A stretch of DNA of 64,000 bases, taken from Cenococcum geophilum 1.58 (Eukaryota > Ascomycota > Dothideomycetes > Gloniales > Gloniaceae). Positions 33,150-45,712 of this stretch are shown here, in pieces. The position numbers were made by a program, and so were the translations under genes. The stretch's first letter is position 1; every line of letters begins with the position of its first letter. The notes below the pieces were generated by a model. It saw only the letters and a list, made by a program, of their open reading frames with translations, had not been told where the DNA came from and did no database searches. The DNA lies in the NCBI GenBank assembly GCA_001692895.1, contig KV748254.1, forward strand, positions 124,001 to 188,000. The letters are read 5' to 3'.

Positions 33150-36100
33150 TTTTATATATCTTCCTTAGGCTCTAGCTTTGCCGTTATTTCTTATAACATA
33201 GTTCCGCCTAATTAGTTAAGCCGGTCCTCTTAGCGGACTTTAAATATCTGTTATTAATAAAACTTCTTTAATCTATTCCCTAGAGTTTAATTGCGGAATA
33301 GCGTACTATTAAGATCCTTAATTAAGTACTATCCTTTATAAGGATAACTCTTATATACGCGGAACAGGCCTAGCCATTTTAGATCTAACTTATAACTACT
33401 AGAATAATCTTACTTAAGCTGTGTATTATAGAGCATAACTATATCTCTAACCTTAAATCCGTTCTAGCAAATGCGATAGGTGTTGTTAAAATACTCCTTA
33501 TTTGGTACCCTTAGTCGTCTTATACGCGCTACAGCCTCTCGCATATCCGCGTCTCTTCGGTTAAACTATTTTACGTAAAGTGCTAGCAGCTCTATAGTGG
33601 TCTAGACCGTTTACTAAGGCAATATTTACTAGGTAGGTATATAAAAAGGATATACTTATACCCGTATATAACTCTTACTAGCGTTATTCCTATAGACCGC
33701 TTAATAGTTATTCTATTAGCCTATAAAACGGCATAAAGATTATCTAGCTATAAGCCATCTATCTTCGCCAAAGCATCTATTATAGGTTTATAACCTTACT
33801 TTATAACGCCTTACCCCTATAGGTAATATATAGAAGCTATAACCCTTTTTATATTATAGAGCTCTATAAGTGCAGCGGTAATATTAGTATTCTTTCCTCT
33901 ACCGTCTATAGAGAGCTGTTTAAATACTCCCTATTAACAGATAACGTCTTTATAGAGAAACTTCGCTATACTTTTTATATTTTTATTTTTAAGGGCCTAA
34001 GCTTCCACCTATCCAGATATATATTCTTAAGCAATAGCTAGGTATTAGAATTTAAGACGGTTTAGCGGTATAAATATAATATCTACTATTACTTATTGCC
34101 ACAAGGTAGACTCCTACGTAGGGTATATTACTTCTTTTTTCTATCCTAACTATCGCTCCTAGCACTATAGGCACGACTTAATATGCTATAATATCTAATC
34201 CTATAACCCTAGCCACCAATATTAATTTAAGACCCTCTAATATATTCCCTCCTATTTATAATATCCACTTTAATTATAAAGGCTTTTAATAATCTCCCGC
34301 TAAGCATCCTTATTATTAACTACTCTTTATATTAGCATATTTTTTTTAACTATTAGTAGAAAAGCTATTAATTACACACTAGGAACTTTAGCGTATATTA
34401 TTTAAACCTTTTAAACTCCTTAATATTTATCTCCTTTAGGCGTTATAAGGATACTAGCTATTTCGCTATCTTCTAAGATTTCTTTAAATATAAGTCTTCT
34501 AATAGCAGATCCGCTTCCATTTTAAGAGGGATAGCTATATATTTTAAGGCACTCAGCTTATAGTTAATAAACTCTTTAATATCTTTAGTCGGCTTATTAG
34601 GCCGTTTACTATTAGGCGGTTATCGCAAAAGTCTATTAGCTAGGCTATCCTTCTTCCCTAGGATATGTCTAATATTAAAGTCCTATAGTTAGATCTATGC
34701 TAGCCATCTTATTATTAAGGCTCTAGGTAAATTAGTGGCAGTATAATTTAGCTATATAACTAAGGTATTTACGTCTATCTCTACTGTAAATTAAACGCCG
34801 TATAAGTATATATAACACTTCTTTAACGCGTATAGCAACGCCCAATATTTAAGCTTTTCTAAGTTATATTTCTATTCCGCTTAAGACAAGATACCGCTTT
34901 TATATTAACACGGGTAATAATAACTTTATACATTTAGTTATATAAAGCTATACCCCTATCTATTCTTATATCCATTAATAGTAAAAATAATTAGTCTAGC
35001 CCCCTTACTATAATCTAGCTAAACTAATACGAGTATAGTAGTAATTATATACTTTAAAGTCCTTATAGCGGTTATTTACTCTATACCCCATATAAACGGA
35101 ACATTTACTTATAGTAGTTAGAAGATTAGCTCTGCCATAATTACAAAGTCTTTTACTTATATTTAATAATATATAATAACTCCTAGGAACGCTTAAGCCG
35201 ATATAACGTCTTTACAGTCTTTTTAGTAAATAATCTTTGCGACCTTTAACTCTTCTAGATATTATCCCTTTCTATTATAGCGGTAACTAACCATTATAAT
35301 CTTATCTTTACAGAAATAAGACTTTGCGCCTAAAATTATACACCTAGCTTACTCTAAGTCTATAAGCACTCCGTCTAGCCATATAATATATTCTAAAATA
35401 TATCTACAAACACCTAGAAGGCTCTCCTCCCCATTATACACTATCTATAGGCCTTTTACTATAATATTATCTAGAAATAGTAGGGTATAGTATAGGATAT
35501 ATTATTTTAAGATCTTTATAATCGTCCGTATAAACTATACTATAGAATTTATACCTTTTATAGGTACTATTATTTATTATAGAAGTCCTAGAGGTATTAT
35601 AAAAGCCGTTAGGTTCCTACTTTCTATATCTAGCTCTAATTAGTTATAGCTAGAGAAAAAGTCCACTAGAGATATAACCTTACACCCCGTAAATTCCTTA
35701 GAAAACTTATTAGTATATAGCGGCAGATTTGCATCTCTAATAGTTACTTAGTTAATATTTATTACTATATTAATTAGTTAGTACTTTTTATATTCCTTCT
35801 TACTTATAAGAAACTATAGGTTTCTATATAGGCTTTTACAATATTCCAGAATCCCTTAAGCTAATCGTTCTCGTAATATATTTATTACTTCTCCTTATAG
35901 GGCCCTTAGTACAGGAAAGTTTAGTACTTACTATACCTTATACGGCACGATCTTAATCTTTAGTAGTAGAGTTATATCCCTACTAACACGACCTATCTTA
36001 GAGAACTCATGTACTAGAGCCTTTTCTTAGTTAAATAATATAGCCTTAATGATCTCTCTTTCTCTTAGCTAAATATCTCCTATAATTATGCGCTCTAGTT

Positions 36101-39100
36101 ATTCTAGCTTTAATTACGCTCTATAGGCTAGCTTAGTATATTACGGCTTAAGAAAATTATATGTAGACTAAGAGGTAATCCTTAAATAGACGCCTTCTAT
36201 TAATATAAAGCCACCTCTCGCCATTCTACTATGCCCCCTATAACTATTCTATCTAGTGCTAATAAATTAACTAGGTGGACTTTATCTGCCTTTCATTTAT
36301 ATACAGTTGCTATATTTATAGCGTTAAGTTAGACCTTACTTTACTAGCTTTCTATTTACATTATAAATAGATTTATTATCTTTAATATTTAATATATTAG
36401 GGACTTAGCTTTTACTTTAAATACTAGCTTCCAATTCTTCCTTAAGTATTTCTTTAGGACTTCCTTTAACGTTTTACTATTAAGCTCTCTCTATCTAATA
36501 TTACGTTCCTCTCTCTGCTAATAGCTCTATCCCGTAGATATCTAAAACGGTATATATCTGTATTAAAGCCGCACCTTATTTCCCTCCTCTTTATTCTTAA
36601 TATCCTTTTTATTCTAATACGCCGGGTTATAAGTAACCCCGGATATAATCCTAGCGGTTATACTAGCTATATATTTCCTAAACTATTTTCTATACTAATA
36701 CCTTTATCTAGTTTAAACAATATTATATTTTTATAGGATGTTAAAAACCTTATTTTAACCTACTATCTTTTAATTAAATAATATAAGATACCTAACCTAT
36801 TATGGTTTGTTTTATTATCAGTCTAGCCCTTACTAACTATAGTTTACTAAGTATTACCTTATATAACATTTCCCCTATAGTAATAAATGTTATAAATATT
36901 AAGACGTTACCTATTACTATAGGGACCGTATATACTAATCCAATAAACTTAGACTAAGTCCTATTAATAAATATTAGACGTATACCTTATAGTTATAGAG
37001 GTAGACTTAATATTGACAAACCGTATTATAGAGCCACGCTTTCTTTAATAAGGTTAAGTTCCACTTTAGAGTTAATTAAGCATTTAGCCCTTCTGTCCCC
37101 TATTTACGCTTCTACCTTTAGGCGTTATTTTTAAAACCGGATAAATCCTACTTCCCGTTTAATCTAGTCCACTTTAGCAGTTATTAAGCCGGCTTAATTA
37201 GCACAGAACGTTAGGTATGCCAACGATATAGATGCCTTAACGTCCTCTTACTTCTATTAGTAAGGCTCTATAAAAGGTAGTAGGAGAGTCTTAAAGAATA
37301 ACCTTATAACTTTAGGCATATATACAAGGCAGTCTCTAATAGTAACCTTAATAGTTTTTAACAAAATCCCATCTACTATTACGGTTGGGCTTAGGATGTT
37401 TCTTTTTAGGATATTTATTATCCTAACTAGCTTCGGCCGTAGTGCCTTAGCTATTATTATTATATCCGCTATTTACTCTATCTATCTTAACTATTTAGTA
37501 TAGTTTGTTTTATTAACCTTATTACTATTTAACGGTGGTTAAGGAGCCTACTACTAGGACTGTAGTGCGATTTAGATATATCCTCCTGGTTATACATTTT
37601 AAACTACTACCAGTCGCTAACCAAATGGTTTTAGAGGTAGTTTCGTTACCCTTACCTCCCCTTATAGCCTTCTAAGATTATATAACTATAGCATAGGCTA
37701 TAACTAGGTTACAGCTCCGACCGAATTAACGTATATTAACTCCACTTAGTATATATCTTCCTAGGACTCGCTAAGTTCCTCCTTACTTTTAGCATTACTA
37801 TCTTTTATAAGCTCCACTAAAGCTGCCTTTAGTAGGATACCTATTACTAGAGCATTAGAATCAATATTCGCGTTTTACCTTAGTTAGTCTTTAAGGAACT
37901 AAATCTAATTATCGCTTGGTAAGTACGGAATAGTATTTCCTAGGCGCTTACGTATTCTAGCGTAAATTCGGTTATTCTTATTTATATATATAAAAAACCA
38001 TAACAAACCAATTTTTGGAGCTGTAAACATTAATTAATAAAACGGTAGAAACCCCCACATCTATAATACGTCTAAGCTTATACCTAGTATACACTAAAGT
38101 TTCCTAGCCCTCTATACCTTCCTAAACCCAGCTTATATTTATTTTATAGCGCTCCCTTATAAGGCTGCTGCGGTCTATTATTACTTAGTGCCAGTTATAG
38201 GCCTATTTATTCTTAACGTATTAACGCCCTATTTAGGAGCTGTATATACTATATTAAATCTTAGTAAATCCTATTTAGAAACGGTATTAAAAATATAACG
38301 CCCGCTAATTTAACCGTCTTAAGATTAAGTTTCCGGAGCTAATTAGTGAGTTTCTCTAGTTTAGGATCTGTTTCTTCAGTTATTTAATAGGTACTTATTA
38401 ACTTACTTAGCTAAGAGACTACAGGCAGTTAAAGGGTAGTATCCCTTTAGTTAATTATAGCTAGTTACTAATTACGAAATTGTCCAACTAGCTAATAAAG
38501 GCTTTAATTCTTAGGATTTATTATTAATAACTAATTTGCGCCTTTATACAAATTAAGCCTATCCTCTATAGCTCTCCTTATTAGATAGAAGTTAAAAAAA
38601 CTCTTATCTATCCGGGTTAGCTCCTGTTTTAGTTATAGTATATCTTTAATATTTAAATAGGAGTCCCCTTACGAACCAATACCCTTATTTACGGTTTTCT
38701 AAATTACTAGCCCTAGTAACCTTTTAGGAGATTAATATAAACTGCCTATAGTATTTACGTATACTACTAGGTGGATTATTTCTATACTATAGTATATAAG
38801 CTTTTAAGAATTCTACCGTTTTAACTTATTAAAAGTAGTTACTTCCTTAGTAGTTTGTTTTAAGCTTCCTTGCAAGTTTTATCTAGTTACTAATTATAAA
38901 CTTTAGTAGGCTTTAGATCCATATCCCTATCTAATAATCGCAATACTGTAGAAGTCCTTAATGCTTCTTATTATCTATAATATAATGTTAGATATATAGT
39001 CGCTTATACTGTTTAATAAATTGCAACACGTTTTATACCGTAAAGTAAGGGGTCCTAAAAGTTTCTAGAGCTAGTATAGGCTAGGCTATAATATATACCT

Positions 39101-39200
39101 TATCTCGTTCCATTAGTAGTCTAGTAGGAGGCAGCGGGCCTATAGTTTTTTTTAGAGGTAGGTAGGTGGACCTTATAACCCTTATCCTCTATCTATTAAG
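33150..39200 (-). pseudogene. Gypsy-3 gag-pol remnants
   Basis: On the minus strand the RT shows VTIRDANLPLYTN, SLVDFFSSYN and LTAFIIPLGLL (about 35600-35770), with FLDN at 35466-35477 for the catalytic FLDD. RNase H has LYDFNIRHILGKKDSLANRLL (about 34630-34690). The integrase C-terminal region has DHYRAASTLRKIV (about 33570-33610) and a LGNRLKKFY end near 33250. A pre-RT segment KREREIIKAILFN*EKALVHEFSKI lies near 36000-36070. This matches a fungal Gypsy group in which the RT follows a very long Gag region. The 36500-39200 part keeps fragments of frame, but its domains are not assigned. Stops are mainly TAG/TAA. Confidence 0.78.
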
Positions 39201-39281
39201 GGTTATTAGTCCCTAATATTATAGGAGTTGGGGTTAGTATCGCATGCCCTAGTTTAGGAGAGCTTTATAGTTTAACAGGCT

Positions 39282-39704
39282 TGTAACGGAACCTTGTAGC
39301 AGGTACTACGGTAGGCTCGTTATTAGGCTAGGTGTGTAGGTAATATAAGTTAAAGTTAACAACGTAATAATAACTGGTGGAGTGGTTGCCCAACAGATTA
39401 ACTCTAATTGTATTCTAAGAATTACTACAAGGAAGGAACTATCTAGGTAGGGACTGAGGGTCCTTAAATACATAACCGTACTCCTATGAAATCCTTCTTG
39501 TACGTGTTATACGTGTTGTACGTGTTATACGTACGTTCCCCTCGTACACTGCGTATACTGCGTACAACGTCATGTGACCTCGGTTACCATTCCTCGTCAC
39601 ATGGCTCGATCGGCTCCATTCTGGACCGTGCCTAAATCAACCAACTAGCTTCCTCCGACTCCTCTCCTAGTAGTCGTAATATTGTACTTAAAGCGTTTGT
39701 AACA
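39282..39704 (+). mobile_element. Solo LTR with perfect AGGCT target duplication
   Basis: 423 bases, TGTAACGG...TTTGTAACA, flanked by AGGCT at 39277-39281 and 39705-39709. Related, more mutated copies are at 56681-57099 and 57259-57623. It is the cleanest of the three, so it is probably the youngest copy or one that escaped RIP. Open frames at 39645-40106 overlap its end and have no recognised motif. Confidence 0.93.
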
Positions 39705-40194
39705 AGGCTGCTTACTTTCCTCTCCCTTTTTAGCGCCCTTGCTGTCGTTATAGAGTAGGCCTAATATTCCTAATAATTCCTTTGCTAGTACTGTCGCCAT
39801 TATTATAAATTTAAAGGTGGCTCCGATGAATACAAGAATAATAATATAAACTATTATAAATATAGTAAACAAAATATAAAAGACTCTTCTCTATCGTTCC
39901 TAGTATACTCTAGTCCTCCTTTTTATCCTCCGCCTTACTGTACCACGTACTCGCCTTTGTATCGCTATTTGCCGACTACTATTCCCGTATAAAGAACTCA
40001 GTAAATATCGTCGGTTTATTCCTATAGCGGTGGCTGCGCACCAGTCGTCAATATATCCGCGCTTCTTCGCCCCCCTTTCCGCATATCGGTTCTTTCGCAG
40101 TTCCAAATCGTTCCTATGCGTCTCCTATGTATATAGCACTAGACTTCTAATCTAAAGAGCTTTCCGTCATCCCTACGTAGAATGCCATAAAATA

Positions 40195-40459
40195 TATAGG
40201 AGGGTATAACCTCTCTTAGACAGGAAGTTACGGTATAGTTAGTTAGTTGGTCAGTCATAGTTAGCCAGTAGAAAAGCAATTAGTAAGAAGAAAAGAAAAG
40301 AGTATATTGAAGGAAAACTGTCAGTCTGTTTGTCCTAGGTGAGTTATTAAAGACTTTAGGGCTTTAGATCAATCTATATAACTTATAGAAGGCCTAGGCT
40401 CGCCTAAAGCTACGCCCAATTTAGATATTGAATCCAGGAGGCAAAATCACACCACCACA
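40195..40459 (-). mobile_element. 5' LTR of Gypsy-3
   Basis: Partner of 29168-29432, same orientation and length. The end CACACCACCACA is better preserved than in the other copy. Confidence 0.87.
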
Positions 40460-42602
40460 TAATTACTTCTTTTAGCTCCTATTGTATCTTTTAGAGGTTA
40501 TCCCCTATATCCTATTAATACGTTCTTTTCTATACTGGTTAAATCTACGCGATTTAGACGTTGTTTATATTACTATTTATCCTACTACTATATGTAAAGT
40601 CCTCTTTAAATATAGCACTTCGGAAGAGTATCTTTGTCGGTATAGATTTCTTTTTAGCTTTATAGTGGGTGTCTTCCTAGGGAAAGGCTAGGTTACGGGC
40701 CCAGACGTCCTACTAGTACGTAGGGTTAGCCTTTACGGCTAATGTCTTACGGTTAGTTTAGATTTCCTTAATAAAGGAGGGTACCTTTAGTCTATCCTCC
40801 GGCTAGACAAATTGTCTTTATTATATATTTAGCTAAATATTAAAATAGGATATCTATTTTTGGCTAAGGATTATATTATAGGACTCTAGGTCTAGGATGC
40901 AAAAAGGGATACTATATTAGCGTCGTTCGTTAAAAGCAATATGCAACTTTAAGATGTAGGTAACCGGCCGACCGGCTTAGCTATTATAGCCTTTTACCTA
41001 AATAGGCTTCTCTAGTTGGGTAGCTTTTGCATTTAGAAACTTGGCAATATTATTTATATAGGCAGTATTTATAAAGGCAAAGCTATTTGCTCTAGTATTA
41101 ATAAGGGCGGTTATATTAACTCTATATCTATTTTAAAATACTATATATAGAACTATAAAATGCTTTTTACCTATTAACTAACTAAGATTAATCTTATTAA
41201 GATCGATAGGGTACCCTAGGGGGAAGTCTTTCCCTAGGGTTCTTCTTTTCCTAACTCGTTAGACGTTTCTCCTTCCTCTATCTCCTTAATATCGCCTATA
41301 TCCTTTAGCTCTAGGTAAGGTAAGGTAAAGTAACCCTCCTTATTATAGTTATAGCACATAGCCGAAGTAGGGTTAATTAGGGTATTATAATAAGTACTAG
41401 TCGATAGTATAGTACGTAGCTAGTTGGGCGAGGCTCGCTAGTGCGCAAATATAACCGCTTTTAGTATAAGAGCCGTTATAAATTATCTTCCTACTTTAAC
41501 TCCTATAGGTATAGTTAACAAGTTTTAACTACTGTAAGTCCCTTTTTATTAATTAGAACGGGTATTAATTTGCTTTAATTCTAAGTCTAGTAATAGATAT
41601 TAGGCTATAAGTCTTTAGTAAGTTGGTAGATTGTTTAAGGCTACTATAATCTTCTCTTATAGTTAAACCATTAGCTTGTTATAAAGGTCTAAATAGTAGT
41701 TCTTAAGGGAACCTAGCCTTCGCCTACTAGGTATAAGAATTAAGTTTAGAACTTAGTAAAGGATTAGTTCGACTTTATTATTAAGCCACTATAGTTATAA
41801 TACGTATCCTATACTCTGTTTAGGTTTATATATAGCGGCTAAATACTATAGTATCTTATTAATAGATATAAAGCGGACAGGGGAGTCGTCCTTAAATTTG
41901 GCTTAAAGGTAACATTAGACATCTCCTATAGTTTAACTAAAGAGGTAAAGTATCTTAGCTTCTTTAGAGGGGAAATAGTTATAGTTAACGCGGAGTTTTC
42001 CTTATACTTAGATCCTCTAATTTTTAAAGGTAGGGTTTATCTTATTAGATAGGGGTTAAAGGTTAAAAAGCTTAACGGACTTTAATTGCTTTATTATTAT
42101 ATCTATACTCCCTAGTATATTATATTTAGTAGAGTAAATAGGTTAGCTAGGGCTTTAAAAGGGGGAAGCTAGGCTATTTTATAGAGCTGCAAGGCTTTCT
42201 AAAATCTCCTATAAAATCTTTTATATATTTCTTGCTTTAAGACAATTGGCTTTCTAGCTAGTAGCGAGGGCATAAATCTGCTCGCGTACGTCTATAATAT
42301 TATTATTGTCTTTAATTTCTAATCCTAATCAGATCTTAGGTTCCTCTTAAGTAGAGGCAGCTCTCTTAAATAAGCTTGCTTTAGGTGCCATTATTAGCTT
42401 TCTAGGGTTTATTAGTATTATACGCTTTAGTTTTAATTCTGGGAGTATAGGTCTAGTTCTATCTAGCTTATAAAGTGGGATATTATTAAGGCCTTCCTAG
42501 GCAGTATAGTGCGTTAACACGTTATTATAGACAAATTTTCTTTCCTCTAGGGTGGGATATTATTAAGGCCTTCCTAGGCAGTATAGGGTGAGCTTAGTAT
42601 AA
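40460..42602 (-). pseudogene. Gypsy-2 Gag and protease
   Basis: The minus-strand frame contains the protease segment ALINTRANSFAF (about 41070-41105), where the family has Asp-Ser/Thr-Gly-Ala, then PFCILDLESYNIIL (about 40870-40910). Upstream is a decayed zinc knuckle CYNYNKEGYFTL (about 41325-41360, family Cys-X2-Cys-X4-His). The Gag region proper (41400-42590) is recognisable by position only. It continues into RT at 29167 across the Gypsy-3 insertion. Confidence 0.8.
42475..42586 (+). repeat. 35-base direct duplication near the Gypsy-2 5' LTR
   Basis: The word starting GTGGGATATTATTAAGGCC occurs at 42475-42509 and again, identical, at 42552-42586, 77 bases apart. It lies in the leader region of Gypsy-2. 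Identity of both copies in mutated DNA suggests a local duplication after mutation. Confidence 0.85.
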
Positions 42603-42813
42603 TATTACGGCTTATATAAATGCCTCTAAACTAAAGCTTTTAGAATGCTGTATTATAAAGATACTAAGCTAAATAGAAGGAAAAGGGGTTGCTAGGACCG
42701 ATGTAAATAAATATATAAGGTAAGCCGCTAAGGCGCTAGATTTTAGGCGAGCTAATTATAGGTTGGTAAAATATAGCAGAATTTAGTAGGTAATATATAA
42801 TAGCGCCGTTACA
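42603..42813 (-). mobile_element. 5' LTR of Gypsy-2
   Basis: 211 bases, ending TTACA on the plus strand (the original CA is kept here but is TA in the other copy). Followed by TCTAA, the target duplication. Confidence 0.87.
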
Positions 42814-45528
42814 TCTAAAGGAGCCGGTATTTACTAAAACTCTTATTAATACAAACCTTTGATATTATAATCTTTAGCGACTTAAAGTCTTTTCTATTTA
42901 TAAAAGGGAGCTATATTATTAAGAGTAAGGTATTTATATTAAGCTCCAGCTAATTAAGGTAAAGGTTAACACTTAGTATATAGGCGTTCGCGATATTAGG
43001 TTTAATATATATTCTATTATAGGACTCCTGTTCTATGCGCTACGCTATACGCATAGCTGGCGTTATAGGATTCCCTTGTTTATTTGTTTATTTATATTAT
43101 TTAGTAGATAGTTTATCCGCCCTATTGCCCCTATATAGATTTACCTACAGCTGCATTTCTTTCGAGCTCTTTAGCAATCCTCTTAAGTCTCCATAACAGC
43201 CGTATATAGCTATTAATTCTTCTAATCTAATGCTTGTTTATTTAGCGTTCGTATATAATACTTCGTCATTATAACAGATTCTAAAGTTATAAATTAGTAG
43301 TAGAAGATTAATATATAACTTATTACGTAGGCTTAATATACTAATAAATATAGCGAGATTAAGGCTCTAACCATTAACCTCTTAATTATAGATACTTTAG
43401 ATAGAAATTAGCTAGCGGCCTTTTACCTATTAATAATTAATATATTCTATAATAAGCTTCTAACGCCCTTATAAAGCTTAGAGTTTAATATAATACCCTA
43501 CGTACTTGCTAGTAGTATTATAAATTTAATAAGCTTATAAATTGGGCTTACTAGGCATTAGTGCTATAAAAAACACTATTCTAATAGTAATTGGTGTTAT
43601 ATATTTAGTTAGGCAAATATTAAATTAATAAATAAGGACTTACGGGAGTAGGTAACTGGCATTTAGTAAGGTATTGCAAATATTAAGAACCTACCTTATA
43701 AGCTTACTACTTGGCTTACTAGGAGAGCAGCAATAAGAGGAAAAGTAATAGAGGAGTACGCCAATCTACCATAAGTAAAAGCTCTACTGTTAATAGCCTA
43801 GGCGTTATTAATTACTTTTATATTAGCTTTATAGGCTTAATACCAAATTAGTAAATTACTCCTATACTAATAAGCCGACTACCCTTATCATTCTTACCTA
43901 TATTACTAATATACCGCCTAACTGCATAAAGGATCTTAAGGAGTTCTTTAAGTATTAGAGGTAGAGTATAGCTAGCGATTTTAAAGCTGCGCACGAGGTT
44001 GTAGGACTTAGAGCTTATTGAGGCTAGTGTTAAATTAGATGTTATAAAACGGCTATAGAAGGACTTAAAAAATGTAGGTAAATAAGCGTTATACTTAGCT
44101 TAAGGGAAGTTTTTAAGATATAAATAATTAGCAAAATATAAGGTGTCTCTATTACTACTAGCGCCTCTATAATAGTAGAGACGCCCTATATATAGGCTCC
44201 TTAAGATATAAATAATTGTAATTAGTAAAAGATAAGGCGTCTTTATTACTGTTAGCGTCCTTATAGTAATAAAGACACCTATATATAATAAATATTATAT
44301 ATGGTTAAGAGCGTTACTAAAGATTAATTATAACTCTTACCTTAAAACCCTTAATAATCGTACCTACTATATCGGAAATGGCCTCTTACGCTCTTACTTT
44401 TATTACTAACCTTATTTATACTCTAAAGAAGGAACGCTTTAAAGCTATAGCTAAAGGCTTTTAGGTGCTTTAGCTAAAAGTACTACTCTCGCTAAATAAA
44501 AGCCTTTAGCTCTCTAAAAAAACCTTTTAATTAAATTTAGATTAGGTAAGTATAGAGGTAAAAATACTAGCTTAACGTTAAAGACATTAAAGAGAAACTA
44601 TATCCTTTCTAAATAATAGAAGCTGGTATTATCTATAACTACTACTAATTGCTTAGTAGGAAAGCGATTACATCGTAGTAAAAGAGTATTTACTATTTAG
44701 AACTTAAAGCTTCTACTATTTATTAAGCTTTTATATACTAAAGCTACTAGTATACCGTTAATTGTATATATAGGCAGTATATTAAGCCTCCTCCCACCCT
44801 AATTATATAGCGTCTATAAAACTAGTTAAATACTAAAAGGAGCCTAGCCTACCTTCTATATGCCTATCTTTAAATCCATACCTAACTTATTTATAAATGC
44901 TAGTTAATTGGCGATATACTATAATATAATTATAAAATATATATCGCAATTATAAGTGCTACGTTTAAGAGCTACCTATTAACACTTCTTTATATAAGCT
45001 ATTCTCTAAGCTCTATACTAAAGGATCTAGTTAGCTTACCTACTTTCTTATTTAGCCCGCTAAATAAAGCTCTTAAAATATTATATAGCGGCTTGCTACA
45101 ACGTTAAATATATTGTAGATTAGCCACTATAACTTATTACTAGAGAGAGTTAGCTTCTCCTCTAGCCGTATTAATATTACTATAATTATTAGATCGCTTA
45201 ATAGGAACTAACCGCCTTCGCCGTTTAAAGGTGTCTAAGTTAAGTTAAAGACTTATAAGTTCCTTCTAATGGAGGCAATTAGGTAAATCGTATAACTAGC
45301 GGCAGAGGTATACTTTATTTAAGTTATTCTAAGTCGAAAAAGATCCCTAATTAGAGCGTACTAATATAGGCCTATTTGCGAAGCTATACTATAGGTAAAG
45401 GATGGGTAGAGGATATGTAGAAACCTTATAATATTCGATAATAGTTACAACACTATAGAAAAAGGTCGATTGTAAATAGCTTTAGGTTCTTGCAGCCAAG
45501 TATACGGCTTCGCTTAATTACTATATAT
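42814..45528. other. Degraded AT-rich DNA with a possible coding relic, unassigned
   Basis: Around 43600-44110 a plus-strand frame with scattered TAG stops (for example RILRSSLSIRGRV and DLELIEASVKLDVIKRL, about 43930-44070) persists for some 150 codons, which suggests former coding sequence. I recognise no family. The remainder, 44300-45528, shows no gene, RNA or element end that I can support. Confidence 0.4.
44117..44285 (+). repeat. Tandem pair of hairpin-bearing ~95-base units
   Basis: Each unit has TTAAGATATAAATAATT followed by a hairpin. Hairpin 1 has arms 44142-44156 and 44172-44185; hairpin 2 has arms 44236-44250 and 44265-44279 (14 of 15 pairs). The stems share GGYGTCTYTATTACT. No function is known. 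They look like a duplicated foldback element. Confidence 0.75.
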
Positions 45529-45712
45529 TGTTACGGCACCGTAACGGATCTAGTCAGGGGGCTCGCTTGAGCCTTGGCATATGTATATAGACGTGTCCTT
45601 TTCCACCTTCTGCTCCTCATCTTGATATCCGGGTCTATAGACATTCCAATTGTACAGGCTTGCATACGTTCTAAACGGCGCTCGTGCCTCGATTAACTAA
45701 GTCGCTGTGACA
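45529..45712 (+). mobile_element. Short solo LTR-like insertion, TSD TATAT, little mutated
   Basis: 184 bases starting TGTTACGGCACCG and ending GCTGTGACA, flanked by TATAT at 45524-45528 and 45713-45717. Excision gives TAATTACTATATATAG, which is present uninterrupted (reversed) in the related repeat near 18866-18881. It is rich in CA/TG and GC compared with its flanks, so it is a recent insertion. A diverged inverted pair of the same family lies at 58280-58565. Confidence 0.9.

Larger units (their letters stand above)
29168..40459 (-). mobile_element. Large Ty3/Gypsy element (Gypsy-3) with 265-base LTRs
   Basis: Direct 265-base LTRs at 29168-29432 and 40195-40459 share a TGTGG...CCACA outline. 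A purine tract (minus-strand AGGTAGGGGAGGTA) lies at 29433-29447, fixing minus-strand orientation. Pol is at about 33150-36500. Two solo LTRs (32867-33127 and 39282-39704) are nested inside. Without them the element is about 10.6 kb, long for Gypsy, partly because of a ~3.3-kb region between integrase and 3' LTR. No convincing target duplication was found (ATTAT versus TAATT), although the Gypsy-2 frame is interrupted here. Confidence 0.8.
19548..42813 (-). mobile_element. Ty3/Gypsy element (Gypsy-2), 23.3 kb nest, TSD TTTAA/TCTAA
   Basis: The 211-base LTRs at 19548-19758 and 42603-42813 are same-oriented and of equal length, and they bound one minus-strand element. The flanking pentamers are TTTAA (19543-19547) and TCTAA (42814-42818), identical but for one C-to-T. 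The purine tract sits at 19759-19775 (plus strand CCCCCCTCTTT). Gag and protease lie at 40460-42602, RT at 28473-29167 and 24606-26362, and integrase and chromodomain at 24606-24960 and 19776-21150. After subtracting the four insertions the element is about 6.1 kb, normal for a chromodomain Gypsy. Confidence 0.88.

Noticed and set aside
39645-40106. Two minus-strand frames (75 and 68 codons) near the Gypsy-3 5' LTR
   Set aside because: One overlaps the solo LTR end; neither has a domain. They may be leader fragments, but there is no support for genes.
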